NCBI RefSeq assembly: GCF_003201875.1
Contig: NZ_QJKD01000004.1
Coordinates: 310,001-374,000 of the forward strand
From: Hungatella effluvii
GTDB taxonomy: Bacteria; Bacillota; Clostridia; Lachnospirales; Lachnospiraceae
DNA length: 64,000 bases
Direction of reading: 5' to 3'
The translations under genes were made by a program, and so were the position numbers. This document shows, one piece after another, positions 34,497-43,127 of the stretch. Under the pieces are notes generated by a model that did no database searches, had not been told where the DNA came from, and saw nothing but the letters and a program-made list of their open reading frames with translations. Positions within the stretch are counted from its first letter, which is position 1. Every line of letters starts with the position of its first letter.

Positions 34497-35246
34497 ATGA
34501 CGAAGAAAGAAAAAAGAATCATGACACTTGCAGTCGCATTTGCATTTACGTTCGGCGTTATGCCGGTCTCGTATGCGATGCACATTATGGAGGGGTATCT
34601 GCCTTTGGGCTACTGCCTGGTATGGGGAGCTGTCTGTGTGCCGTTCCTGGCCGCCGGATTTTTTTCCATCCGCCGTACACTGGGTGAAAACAGAAAGAAC
34701 ATCACCGTGCTTGCCATGGCCGGGGCGTTTATTTTTGTGATTTCGTCCCTGAAGATTCCGTCTGTTACGGGCAGCTGCTCTCATATGACCGGAACCGGTC
34801 TCGGGGCGATCCTGTTTGGGCCGTCGGCAGTGAGCATCCTTGGAATTATTGTATTGATTTTCCAGGCGGTTTTACTGGCGCATGGGGGACTCACCACGCT
34901 GGGTGCCAATACCTTCTCTATGGCGGTTGCTGGTCCGTTCGTGGCTTTTGGGATCTATAAATTATGCGGAAAGTTAAAGGTAAACCGCTACGTATCCGTA
35001 TTTCTTGCGGCTGCCCTTGGCGATCTGTTTACATACTGCGTAACCAGCCTTCAGCTGGCGCTGGCCTATCCTGCAGAGCAGGGCGGTGTGGCTCTGTCTG
35101 CGGCGAAGTTTTTAGGCGTGTTTGCGCCGACACAGCTGCCGCTGGCCATCATTGAGGGACTTCTCACCACTGTTATCATCATAGCGCTGGAATCCTACGC
35201 CGGGCCGGAGCTTTCCAGTATCGGATTTGCAAAGCCACACCACTAA
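34497..35246 (+). CDS. cbiM: Cobalt ECF transporter substrate component CbiM
   Basis: A 249-aa membrane protein. A cleavable N-terminal signal ends before the invariant mature start MHIMEGYLP, whose N-terminal Met-His backbone and His coordinate Co2+. Other family traits are [21 protein letters not shown] and [19 protein letters not shown]. The start is ATG at 34497 behind GAAGGGAG. It lies under the cobalamin riboswitch and is followed by cbiN. Confidence 0.95.
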   Translation: MTKKEKRIMTLAVAFAFTFGVMPVSYAMHIMEGYLPLGYCLVWGAVCVPFLAAGFFSIRRTLGENRKNITVLAMAGAFIFVISSLKIPSVTGSCSHMTGTGLGAILFGPSAVSILGIIVLIFQAVLLAHGGLTTLGANTFSMAVAGPFVAFGIYKLCGKLKVNRYVSVFLAAALGDLFTYCVTSLQLALAYPAEQGGVALSAAKFLGVFAPTQLPLAIIEGLLTTVIIIALESYAGPELSSIGFAKPHH

Positions 35247-35342
35247 GTTCGTGAAAGACCTCACTAAGTGGAGATGGCATGTATCGCACGTAAGCGGCCA
35301 AAGGACGTCCGCTAAGTGCTCATAACAAGGAGGCAAAATAAG

Positions 35343-35666
35343 ATGGATAAGAATAAAAAAATGATTGTAACCGTTTTACTGGCCATTGCCTGCCTGATCG
35401 CAATTATTCCGCTGTTCGCGTTAAAAGGCGCAGAATTCGGCGGATCCGACGATGCGGGAAGCCAGATGGTGGCGGAGATCCGTGGAGAAGAGTATGAGCC
35501 GTGGTTCACCCCGGTAATGGAAACCCTGATTCAGGGCGAACTCCCGGGCGAGGTGGAAAGCCTGCTGTTCTGCATTCAGACCGGAATCGGCGTCGGCATC
35601 ATGGCCTTTGTCATGGGACGTTTCGTAGAACGGAAGAAATGGATGGCAAAAAAAGAAAATAGATAA
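35343..35666 (+). CDS. cbiN: Cobalt ECF transporter component CbiN
   Basis: A 107-aa protein with two membrane segments (about 6-24 and 80-98) around an extracytoplasmic loop. GSDDAG, EPWFTP and GEVESLLFCIQTGIGVG match CbiN. It assists metal loading of CbiM. The start is ATG at 35343 behind AAGGAGG; a frame extension to 35316 has no ribosome site. The stop codon lies inside an inverted repeat (35663-35740). Confidence 0.92.
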   Translation: MDKNKKMIVTVLLAIACLIAIIPLFALKGAEFGGSDDAGSQMVAEIRGEEYEPWFTPVMETLIQGELPGEVESLLFCIQTGIGVGIMAFVMGRFVERKKWMAKKENR

Positions 35667-35740
35667 AACTAGTACGGCATTGTGTAGATAGCAAGTGCTA
35701 TATCACAGGGATTTATGCAATGCCGTACTAGCAGTTTTAT
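35663..35740. repeat. Inverted repeat overlapping the cbiN stop codon
   Basis: The left arm, ATAAAACT plus AGTACGGCATTG (35663-35682), pairs with 35718-35740, with three extra bases (AGC) in the right arm. The inner sequence forms a further small hairpin (ATAGCA/TGCTAT). No T-run follows. It is not needed for termination, because a strong terminator follows at once, so it may be a small palindromic insertion. Confidence 0.6.
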
Positions 35741-35743
35741 AGG

Positions 35744-35783
35744 GCCGGGAAATTCCTTCTGATGGAATTTCCCGGCTTATTTT
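35744..35783 (+). terminator. Intrinsic terminator of cbiMN
   Basis: A perfect 13-bp stem (35744-35756 with 35764-35776), 7-nt loop, then TTATTTTTTG. Confidence 0.88.
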
Positions 35784-35946
35784 TTGCCTGCGGCTGTAAG
35801 TCTGACAGCCAGAAGGCGTGAACGGGAGATAAAAGGAGGGGAAATGGAAAAAAACTGGACCGTTGGAAAGCTTGCAGGCAGCAAGAAATGTGACAAAAAT
35901 GTTCTTGTTTTCTGGTATGATAAAGAAAAGACAGGAGGCGGGGATC

Positions 35947-36930
35947 ATGGCGAGTGAATTGGGGGCTGCGAATTACGAGGAGGCGGCTGATGGGAATGAT
36001 AAGCTGGAGAGCAAAATGGATGACAAGATGAGTAATCAGATGAGCAACAAGATGAAACACACACCAACTAATATAGAAGAAATATCTGCAGTCATTGACT
36101 ATATCGAAGAATATCTGATGGAGGAGCGGCTGGATTTAGAAAGTATTGCTGCGGCTTTCAACTATTCCAGATACCATTTGCACCGCATGTTTGGATCTGT
36201 TACCGATTTTCCCATGCATACCTATCTTATGAGGCGCAGGCTGACTGAGGCGGCCCGTATGCTGGTGTTTTCAGAAAGGCCTGTTCTGGAAATTGCACTG
36301 GCTTCCGGATACGAAACGCAGCGCTCGTTTTCAAGGGCGTTTCAGAAGTATTTTAAACACAGTCCATCCCAATACCGGAAGAAAGGTGATTTCTTCCCGC
36401 TGCAGCTGAAATACGATGTCTCCCGCCGGGAAAAACTGCGGGGAGACAGGATACTCGAGGTGGCCATGACGGAGGCAAAGACGATATCCATCGTTGGCTG
36501 CTGCGGTTCCACAAAGGGCGGTTTCTCTGTGATCGGTAGGTGCTGGAGGCGGCTTCATGCGAAAAAGGACCGGATCTCCGGCCGCACGGACGAGGAATTT
36601 CTGATTGGGGTAAATGACTACTCTTATTATCCCTGTCAGGGAATGGATAAGGTGTTCCGGTATGTTGCGGGAGCAGAGGTCTCCGAAGAACACACGGTTC
36701 CCAGAGGAATGCAGGAATTTACACTCCCGGCCGGCCGTTATGCTGTGTTTTCCTTCCGCGGAAGGAATGAGGACAGCCTCCAGCCGGTGGTGGAATACAT
36801 CTATGGGGAGTGGTTTCCTGAATCCACCTGTCGGTTTGACGACGGCAGACGGTATGATTTTGCAAGGTATGGGGAACGGTTGGACGAAAAGGGGGAAAGT
36901 GATATTCAGTTATGGGTGCCGGTTATCTGA
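35947..36930 (+). CDS. AraC-family regulator with GyrI-like effector domain
   Basis: A 327-aa protein. A polar N-terminal tail rich in KM/NQ repeats (MDDKMSNQMSNKMKHT) precedes the AraC double helix-turn-helix (about 45-145: LDLESIAAAFNYSRYHLHRMF, then VLEIALASGYETQRSFSRAFQKYF and HSPSQYRK). The C-terminal GyrI-like/AraC_E_bind domain (about 165-327) ends FDDGRRYDFARYGERLDEKGESDIQLWVPV. Such proteins (Rob/BltR-like) bind amphipathic drugs or other small molecules. The start is ATG at 35947 behind AGGAGGCGGG; the frame reaches 35863 without a ribosome site. The target is unknown. Confidence 0.88.
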   Translation: MASELGAANYEEAADGNDKLESKMDDKMSNQMSNKMKHTPTNIEEISAVIDYIEEYLMEERLDLESIAAAFNYSRYHLHRMFGSVTDFPMHTYLMRRRLTEAARMLVFSERPVLEIALASGYETQRSFSRAFQKYFKHSPSQYRKKGDFFPLQLKYDVSRREKLRGDRILEVAMTEAKTISIVGCCGSTKGGFSVIGRCWRRLHAKKDRISGRTDEEFLIGVNDYSYYPCQGMDKVFRYVAGAEVSEEHTVPRGMQEFTLPAGRYAVFSFRGRNEDSLQPVVEYIYGEWFPESTCRFDDGRRYDFARYGERLDEKGESDIQLWVPVI

Positions 36931-36984
36931 GCACCCCTTTTTTCATCCATAGAAAAGTTTGTCCCATGAATGAAATAAACTCCA

Positions 36985-37014
36985 GAGGACAGGGTGCCCC
37001 ACGCCCTGTTCCTC
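36985..37014 (-). terminator. Terminator-like hairpin between convergent genes
   Basis: The stem GAGGACAGGG/CCCTGTTCCTC (36985-36994 with 37004-37014, one bulge) lies between convergent genes. On the minus strand it is followed by GGAGTTTATTT, so it probably serves the lipoprotein gene. Confidence 0.5.
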
Positions 37015-37020
37015 ATCAGA

Positions 37021-37602
37021 TCAGTCAGACAAATTGATTCCCGTAATCATCATCGTTCCATTTACATCATTGAACACAACCGCCCCGTTTTCGCCCATCA
37101 TCACGCCAGCTCCGTAGGAGTCAAGCTGCGATTCCTGTACTGCTGCGATGGTGTCCTTCATCTTATGGGTAAACAGAGTATCTGAGCCGAGGGCGATCAG
37201 GTCATCCCGTGTCTCAAGCTCGCGGCCATCCCCTGATTCCAGGGATATGTAGACCGGATAGCCGCAAAGATCTGCAAAACCTTCCATATCAGCCGACGCA
37301 ACGGCCTTTTTTATTTTTAGAGCAAATGCGGCCGCTCTCTCGGATTCTGTTTCTGAAGCGTTTTCTTCCTCCGTTTCACTGGACTGTTCCGAAGGCGAAA
37401 GGAAAGCTTCCCCGGTATCATCAATTGAAGTTTCCTCGCTATCTGCTGATTCGGCGGAGAAGGTTTCTCCGTTATCCGTATCTTTTTCATATGTAGAAGA
37501 GACTGTCTCGGAAGAAGCGGACGACGCCGGTGCAAACGCGCAGCCGGAAATGCCCATGGATACTGACAGCGCGAGGGCGGCCAGCCTGTTTAAATGCTTC
37601 AT
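37021..37602 (-). CDS. Lipoprotein of unknown function
   Basis: A 193-aa lipoprotein. The signal MKHLNRLAALALSVSMG ends at lipobox ISG-Cys, then a long Ser/Glu/Thr/Asp-rich linker (about 25-85) and a compact C-terminal domain (about 88-193) with KIKKAVASADMEGFADLCGYPVYISL, which suggests an NTF2-like or DUF-type fold. Weakly similar domains occur in other Clostridia, but I cannot name one. The start is ATG at 37602 behind AAGGAGG. Upstream lie a Fur-box-like dyad and a perfect palindrome. Confidence 0.8.
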   Translation of the reverse strand: MKHLNRLAALALSVSMGISGCAFAPASSASSETVSSTYEKDTDNGETFSAESADSEETSIDDTGEAFLSPSEQSSETEEENASETESERAAAFALKIKKAVASADMEGFADLCGYPVYISLESGDGRELETRDDLIALGSDTLFTHKMKDTIAAVQESQLDSYGAGVMMGENGAVVFNDVNGTMMITGINLSD

Positions 37603-37667
37603 ATAGATAAGTCCTCCTTTTCATGTATTCAGTGGCAGTATATCATTCCGACAGAGCGGAATCAACT

Positions 37668-37682
37668 TGAGAATGATTCTTA
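37668..37682. promoter_or_regulatory. Fur/PerR-box-like dyad
   Basis: TGAGAATGATTCTTA matches the 7-1-7 Fur-type consensus TGATAATNATTATCA at 12 of 15 positions. It lies 66 bp upstream of the minus-strand lipoprotein, in the gap shared with exonuclease III. The function is inferred. Confidence 0.4.
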
Positions 37683-37697
37683 TGGATCAGATCTGGC

Positions 37698-37721
37698 GGA
37701 AATTTTCATCTGAAAATTTCC
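37698..37721. promoter_or_regulatory. 24-bp perfect palindrome between divergent genes
   Basis: Arms of 11 bp (GGAAATTTTCA and its reverse complement) flank TC. It lies between the divergent lipoprotein and exonuclease III genes and could be an operator. It is not followed by a T-run on either strand. Confidence 0.45.
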
Positions 37722-37796
37722 ACCAAGATTAATCTTTTCTATTGTCCAGGAAAATGCTATACTTACATTATCTATTGTCTAAGGAGAGACTGTTAA

Positions 37797-38552
37797 ATGA
37801 AAAAATTGATATCATGGAATGTTAATGGCCTTCGCGCCTGCGTAGGTAAAGGTTTTTTAGATTATTTTCACGAAGTGAAGGCGGATATTTTCTGCATACA
37901 GGAGAGCAAGCTTTCAGAGGGACAGATTGAACTGGATCTGCCGGGCTACCATCAGTACTGGAATTACGCGGAGAAGAAAGGCTATTCGGGAACCGCCATG
38001 TTCACGAAGGAGGCGCCGTTATCGGTTGTGTACGGCATCGGAATAGAGGAGCACGATCATGAGGGCCGTGTAATAACGGCGGAATTTCCCGACTATTACG
38101 TTGTCACCTGCTATACTCCCAATTCCAAGGACGGGCTGGCGCGCCTGCCGTACCGTATGACATGGGAGGATGCATTTCTTCAGTATTTAAAAGGGCTGGA
38201 CGAGAAGAAGCCGGTTATTTTCTGCGGTGATTTAAATGTGGCTCATAAGGAGATCGACTTGAAGAATCCGAAGACAAACCGGAAGAATGCGGGCTTTACA
38301 GACGAAGAGCGCGGCAAGTTTACAGATCTTCTGGAGGCTGGCTTCATCGACACCTTCCGCTGGTTCTATCCGGACAGAGAGGAGATTTACTCCTGGTGGT
38401 CCTACCGGTTCAGCGCCAGATCCAAGAACGCAGGCTGGAGAATTGACTATTTCTGCGTATCGGAATCGTTAAAGGACAGGCTGGTCAGTGCGGATATCCA
38501 TACGGAGATACTCGGTTCCGATCATTGCCCGGTGGAACTGGTGATTGAATAG
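37797..38552 (+). CDS. xth: Exodeoxyribonuclease III
   Basis: AP endonuclease/3'-exonuclease of the ExoIII/ExoA family, 251 aa, base-excision repair in the cytoplasm. Signatures are [10 protein letters not shown] (Asn), IQESKL (metal Glu), [11 protein letters not shown] (Asp/Asn) and the catalytic GSDHCPVEL (Asp-His) at the C-terminus. The start is ATG at 37797 behind AAGGAGAG. It is followed 53 bp later by the Uup-type ABC-F gene. Confidence 0.95.
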   Translation: MKKLISWNVNGLRACVGKGFLDYFHEVKADIFCIQESKLSEGQIELDLPGYHQYWNYAEKKGYSGTAMFTKEAPLSVVYGIGIEEHDHEGRVITAEFPDYYVVTCYTPNSKDGLARLPYRMTWEDAFLQYLKGLDEKKPVIFCGDLNVAHKEIDLKNPKTNRKNAGFTDEERGKFTDLLEAGFIDTFRWFYPDREEIYSWWSYRFSARSKNAGWRIDYFCVSESLKDRLVSADIHTEILGSDHCPVELVIE

Positions 38553-38605
38553 AAGCGTGGATTCTATACGGCGATGAATAAGGAACGGAGAGACGAATTA
38601 CAAAG

Positions 38606-40459
38606 ATGAATTTATTAACGATAGAACATTTAACAAAATCATACACCGAGCGGCTGCTCTTTGACGATACCAGCTTCAGCATCAATGAGGGCGAGAAGAT
38701 CGGCCTTATCGGGATCAATGGAACGGGGAAATCGACGCTTTTGAAGATTGTGGCAGGGCTGGAGGAACCGGACGACGGAAGCGTGGTGCGCGGACGTAAT
38801 CTGGATATCCGGTTTTTATCTCAGAATCCGAAGTTTCATGACGGCGATACGATCCTGGAAAGCATTGTCCGTGAAAATGAGGGACACACTCACAATCCGC
38901 TGAACGCAGGTGAGGGGGACTTTCCGATGTGGGACTTAGAGAGCCAGGCGAAGACGATGCTCACGAAGCTGGGCTTCACGGATTTTGACGACCGCGTGGA
39001 GACCCTCTCGGGCGGCCAGAGAAAGCGGGTGGCGCTGGTAAGCGTCCTTCTTTCCACGGCGGATTTACTGGTATTGGACGAGCCGACCAACCATCTGGAC
39101 AGCGCCATGGCGGACTGGCTGGAGACGTATCTGCGCCGGTTTAACGGAGCGCTCTTAATGGTAACCCATGACCGGTATTTCCTGGACAGTGTAACGAACC
39201 GGATTGTGGAGCTGGACAAGGGCAAAATATACAGCTATCAGGCCAATTACGAGGGGTATCTGGAACTGAAGGCCCAGCGCCTCGATATGGAACAGGCCAC
39301 GGAACGCAAACGCCAGTCCCTCTTAAGAGTAGAGCTGGAATGGATGCAGCGCGGCGCACGGGCCAGGTCAACCAAGCAGAAAGCCCATATTGAACGGTTT
39401 GAGACACTGAGGGACCAGAAGGGGCCGGAGGCGGATCAGAACGTGGAGCTGGACTCTGTTTCCAGCCGGCTGGGCCGCACGACAGTGGAGCTGGAGGACA
39501 TCAGCAAGGCCTATGGCGACAAGGTTCTGATGAGGGATTTCACCTATATTTTCCTGAAAAATGACCGCATCGGCATCATCGGTCCCAATGGAAGCGGAAA
39601 ATCCACGCTGATGAAGATTATAGCCGGATGGCTGGAGCCGGATGCGGGTCATGTGACAGTCGGACAGACTGTCAAGATGGGATATTTCTCCCAGGAGAAT
39701 GAAGCCATGGACGGAAGCGTCAAGGTGATCGACTATATTCGCGGTGCCGCAGAGTATGTGAAGACGAAGGACGGCAGCATAAGCGCGTCTCAGATGCTGG
39801 AGCGCTTTCTCTTCCCAGCCAGTGTGCAGTATACGGTGATCGACAAACTTTCGGGAGGAGAGAAACGGAGGTTATACCTGCTTCGCATCCTGATGGAAGC
39901 GCCCAACGTCCTGCTTCTGGATGAGCCGACCAATGACCTGGACATTCAGACGCTGACGATTCTCGAGGATTATTTGGACAGCTTTCAGGGAATTGTTATC
40001 ACGGTCTCCCATGATCGGTATTTCCTGGACCGTGTAGTAAGGCGGATCTTCGCATTCGAGGGCGAGGGCCGGGTGGCTCAGTATGAGGGCGGCTACACGG
40101 ATTATCAGGCGGCTTTCGCGGAGAAGTATCCGGAGGGGATGCTGCCAGCGGGAATGGGGGCCGGCAAGAAGCCTTCCGATGGAAAAGAGGGGAAGAAGAC
40201 CACCGAAAAGCCCAAGGGAGAGAAAAAACTCCGGTTCTCATTTAAAGAGCAGAGAGAATGGGACACAATAGAGGATACAATAGCAGCTGTGGAAGAAAAA
40301 ATCGCCGATCTGGATGCACAGATTGAGAAAAGTGTCAGCAATTATACGAAATTGAATGAATTGATGGAAGAAAAGAGAATACAGGAACAGCTTCTCGAAG
40401 AAAAGATGGAACGCTGGATGATTCTTAACGATCTGGCGGAACGGATCGAGAAGCAGTAA
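38606..40459 (+). CDS. ABC-F protein, Uup type
   Basis: A 617-aa duplicated soluble ATPase. Both halves are intact: Walker A GINGTGKST and GPNGSGKST, signatures LSGGQRKRV and LSGGEKRRL, Walker B DEPTNHLD and DEPTNDLD, and switch His in THDRYF and SHDRYF. The interdomain linker and the C-terminal charged coiled coil (about 520-617, rich in Lys/Glu) are typical of Uup, which acts on ribosome assembly or stalled ribosomes and affects transposon excision in E. coli. The start is ATG at 38606; the upstream ribosome site (AACGGAGAG) is modest and distant. Confidence 0.92.
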   Translation: MNLLTIEHLTKSYTERLLFDDTSFSINEGEKIGLIGINGTGKSTLLKIVAGLEEPDDGSVVRGRNLDIRFLSQNPKFHDGDTILESIVRENEGHTHNPLNAGEGDFPMWDLESQAKTMLTKLGFTDFDDRVETLSGGQRKRVALVSVLLSTADLLVLDEPTNHLDSAMADWLETYLRRFNGALLMVTHDRYFLDSVTNRIVELDKGKIYSYQANYEGYLELKAQRLDMEQATERKRQSLLRVELEWMQRGARARSTKQKAHIERFETLRDQKGPEADQNVELDSVSSRLGRTTVELEDISKAYGDKVLMRDFTYIFLKNDRIGIIGPNGSGKSTLMKIIAGWLEPDAGHVTVGQTVKMGYFSQENEAMDGSVKVIDYIRGAAEYVKTKDGSISASQMLERFLFPASVQYTVIDKLSGGEKRRLYLLRILMEAPNVLLLDEPTNDLDIQTLTILEDYLDSFQGIVITVSHDRYFLDRVVRRIFAFEGEGRVAQYEGGYTDYQAAFAEKYPEGMLPAGMGAGKKPSDGKEGKKTTEKPKGEKKLRFSFKEQREWDTIEDTIAAVEEKIADLDAQIEKSVSNYTKLNELMEEKRIQEQLLEEKMERWMILNDLAERIEKQ

Positions 40460-40524
40460 CTCGTCTTATGGCGGACCGCCGGAACGAGAAATGAGACCAC
40501 CGGCAGATAGAGGAGATAAGCGGT

Positions 40525-42393
40525 ATGGAAGGATATAGAATTGCTAAGCAGGACAACAGAATTTATTCCATGGGACTTACCGGAGTTGATGGCGGGATTC
40601 ATGTGTGTGTAGCCGCACAGGGAGAGGTGTGTGATCTTCTTTTATACCACAGCGGGGAGGAGACAGAATATGCACGGCTGCATTTCCCGCAGGAGGCAAG
40701 GCGCGGGGATGTCTGGAACATGACCGTTCTCGGCGATTTTTCAGGACTGGAGTACTGCTTCGAGCTTGATGGAAAGCTGCTTGCCGACCCTTACGGAAAA
40801 CAGTTTACCGGAAGAGAGGTCTGGGGTGATCTATCTGCGGCAGAGCGTCCCATGAGATCGCCGGTCGTCGCGGAGGACTTCGACTGGGAGGGAGATAAGC
40901 CTTTAAAGATTCCATATGAAGAGATGATTCTTTACCGGGCGCATGTGAGGGGATTTACTAAAAATACCGCTTCCAGAGCGAAAGACAAGGGGACCTTCCG
41001 CGCGTTGATTGAAAAGATCCCGTATTTAAAAGAGCTGGGCGTCACGAGTCTGGAGCTTCTCCCCGTAAATGAATTTTCGGAGCTGATGATGCCGGAGCAT
41101 GTGGATGGAAATCCTTACGCTGTGGATAAACCCACTGGAAAATTGAATTATTGGGGATATACCACCGGTTATTATTTCGCGCCGAAGGCTTCCTATTGTT
41201 CAGGAAAAGAAAAACACCCGGTAACAGAGTTCAAAAACCTTGTGAAGGCGTTTCATAAAGAGGGCCTGGAACTGATTATAGAGCTTTACTTTACCGGAAA
41301 GGAAAATCCTGCGTTTGTCCTCGATGCGGTCCGTTACTGGACGGAGGAATTTCATGTGGATGGAGTTCATCTGGTGGGATTTACCCCCAATGATCTGATA
41401 GGACGCGACCCGTATTTAAGCGGCACAAAGCTGTTTGCCACCTCCTGGCTCGGTGTTCCGGGCGGGCATGAAAAGCATCTGGCTGAGTATAACGATGGTT
41501 TTCTGGTAGACATGCGCCGGGCCTTAAAGGGCGATGAGGATGAGATGAATCATCTGATCTTCCGAAGCAGACGCAATCCCGCGGAGTTCGGTGTGGTCAA
41601 TTATATGGCCAATACCAACGGATTTACGCTGATGGACATGGTGTCGTATGATACGAAGCATAATGAGGCTAACGGCGAGGGCAATCAGGACGGCAATCCC
41701 TATAATTACTCCTGGAACTGCGGCGTGGAAGGGCACACAAGGCGAAAGAAGATTGTGGAGCTGCGGAAGAAGCAGATCAGGAATGCGCTCCTGATGCTGT
41801 TCTTAAGCCAGGGAACTCCGCTTCTGCTGGCTGGAGACGAGTTCGGCAATTCTAAGGACGGCAACAACAATTCCTACTGCCAGGATAATGAGGTCTCGTG
41901 GCTGAATTGGAATCTTTTGAAAACCAACCGGGATATCTATGAATTTACGAAGGCGGTAATTGCCTTCCGGAAGAGTCATCCGGTATTCCATATGGCCACA
42001 GAGCCGAAGGTTATGGATTACTTATCCTGCGGCAGGCCGGATGTTTCCTACCATGGCGTAAAGGCGTGGCGGCCGGAATTTGAAAATTTCCGGAGGCAGA
42101 TCGGCATTATGTACTGCGGAGAATATGGAAAGAAACCGGATGGGACCGCGGACGACAGCTTCTTTGTCGCATATAATATGCACTGGGAGCCCCATGAGTT
42201 TGATTTGCCCAATCTGCCCAAGAAGCAGAAATGGCATATTGTGTTTAATACCGACGAAAAAGACAGCAATGGAATGTATTCGGAGGTTTCAGTGTCTGAG
42301 GATGGCGGTGAGATGGTCGGCGCAATGCCGGTGATGGAGTCCAGGCAGTTTGAGGTTCCGCCGAGGACGATTGTGGTGTTTGTGGGTAGATGA
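40525..42393 (+). CDS. GlgX/isoamylase-like GH13 protein lacking all catalytic residues
   Basis: A 622-aa protein with the architecture of glycogen-debranching GH13 enzymes: N-terminal CBM48-like beta domain (about 15-105), TIM barrel (about 130-510) with GVTSLELLPVNEFSEL, LNYWGYTTGYYF and SQGTPLLLAGDEFG-NSKDGNNNSYCQDN, and a C-terminal beta domain. Every conserved active-site position that I can align with E. coli GlgX from memory is changed: Asp/Asn/His of DIVLNH become Glu253, Thr257, Gly258; Arg and nucleophile Asp of GFRFDLA become His282 and Val284; the acid/base Glu of IAEPW becomes Thr306; the His-Asp of TAHDGF become Thr364-Asn365. The loop after strand 3 is also shortened. It cannot be an ordinary hydrolase. 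A glycan-binding or regulatory pseudoenzyme is my inference. The start is ATG behind AGAGGAGA. Confidence 0.9.
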   Translation: MEGYRIAKQDNRIYSMGLTGVDGGIHVCVAAQGEVCDLLLYHSGEETEYARLHFPQEARRGDVWNMTVLGDFSGLEYCFELDGKLLADPYGKQFTGREVWGDLSAAERPMRSPVVAEDFDWEGDKPLKIPYEEMILYRAHVRGFTKNTASRAKDKGTFRALIEKIPYLKELGVTSLELLPVNEFSELMMPEHVDGNPYAVDKPTGKLNYWGYTTGYYFAPKASYCSGKEKHPVTEFKNLVKAFHKEGLELIIELYFTGKENPAFVLDAVRYWTEEFHVDGVHLVGFTPNDLIGRDPYLSGTKLFATSWLGVPGGHEKHLAEYNDGFLVDMRRALKGDEDEMNHLIFRSRRNPAEFGVVNYMANTNGFTLMDMVSYDTKHNEANGEGNQDGNPYNYSWNCGVEGHTRRKKIVELRKKQIRNALLMLFLSQGTPLLLAGDEFGNSKDGNNNSYCQDNEVSWLNWNLLKTNRDIYEFTKAVIAFRKSHPVFHMATEPKVMDYLSCGRPDVSYHGVKAWRPEFENFRRQIGIMYCGEYGKKPDGTADDSFFVAYNMHWEPHEFDLPNLPKKQKWHIVFNTDEKDSNGMYSEVSVSEDGGEMVGAMPVMESRQFEVPPRTIVVFVGR

Positions 42394-42412
42394 TGGCGGT
42401 AAACGCCCAACA

Positions 42413-42477
42413 AAGAAGAGCAGGCTAAAGTCTGGACAGATATCAATCTGTCAGGATCTCAGTCTGCTCTTCTTTCT
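42413..42477. terminator. Bidirectional terminator between the GH13-like gene and luxS
   Basis: An outer 11-bp stem (AAGAAGAGCAG at 42413-42423 with 42464-42474) encloses an inner hairpin GACAGA/TCTGTC (42435-42452). It lies between convergent genes and has T-rich edges on both strands. Confidence 0.6.
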
Positions 42478-42484
42478 GACGTTT

Positions 42485-42967
42485 TTAGTCTTCCGGATAC
42501 ACAAGATGCTTCTCATCAATACCATATAAAACATGATCCAGGTATTTCCCCGCGATATACTTCGCCATTCCCAGATTCATATCGAGGTAGTTTCCGCAGT
42601 CTCTGGCAGCAGCCCCGGGGACTTCGCCTTCAAAATCACGGATGAACTCAAAAAGCTCTGTCATGAGGGGGACGATGTCCTTTGACTCATAATCCCCGGA
42701 CAGGAGCAGGTAGAAACCGGTGCGGCAGCCCATGGGGCCGAAATAGAGGACACGGGAGCTGTACTCCGCGTGATTTCTTAAAAATGTTGCGCCCAAGTGT
42801 TCTATGGTATGAATTTCAGCGGTATTGATAACCGGCTCGTAATTCGGCCGGGTCATGCGTAAATCAAAGGTCGTGACGGTATGGCCGCCTGCGGTATCCT
42901 TCCTCGAGACATAGATGCCCGGAAGAAGTTTTAAATGATTAATGGTAAAGCTCGTTATTTTATCCAT
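42485..42967 (-). CDS. luxS: S-ribosylhomocysteine lyase (AI-2 synthesis)
   Basis: LuxS of 160 aa, cleaving S-ribosylhomocysteine to homocysteine and the AI-2 precursor DPD. The metal-binding HTIEH gives His53, Glu56 (general base) and His57; Cys124 (RDCGNY) is the third ligand, and catalytic Cys81 lies in MGCRTGFY. All are present. The start is ATG at 42967 behind GAAAGGAG. It is monocistronic, convergent with the GH13-like gene. Confidence 0.97.
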   Translation of the reverse strand: MDKITSFTINHLKLLPGIYVSRKDTAGGHTVTTFDLRMTRPNYEPVINTAEIHTIEHLGATFLRNHAEYSSRVLYFGPMGCRTGFYLLLSGDYESKDIVPLMTELFEFIRDFEGEVPGAAARDCGNYLDMNLGMAKYIAGKYLDHVLYGIDEKHLVYPED

Positions 42968-43127
42968 AAAACGTCTCCTTTCAGCAGTTCATAAATACCT
43001 GCCTGTATCAGTATAACGGATGGAAAAGGGAAATGGAAGGGCAGCTGTCCGCTTTTATTAAATTTCATGCATGAAAAGCAATTTTTGACTCATACCATAG
43101 TAGGAGAGATGGGGAAGGAGCGTCAGC

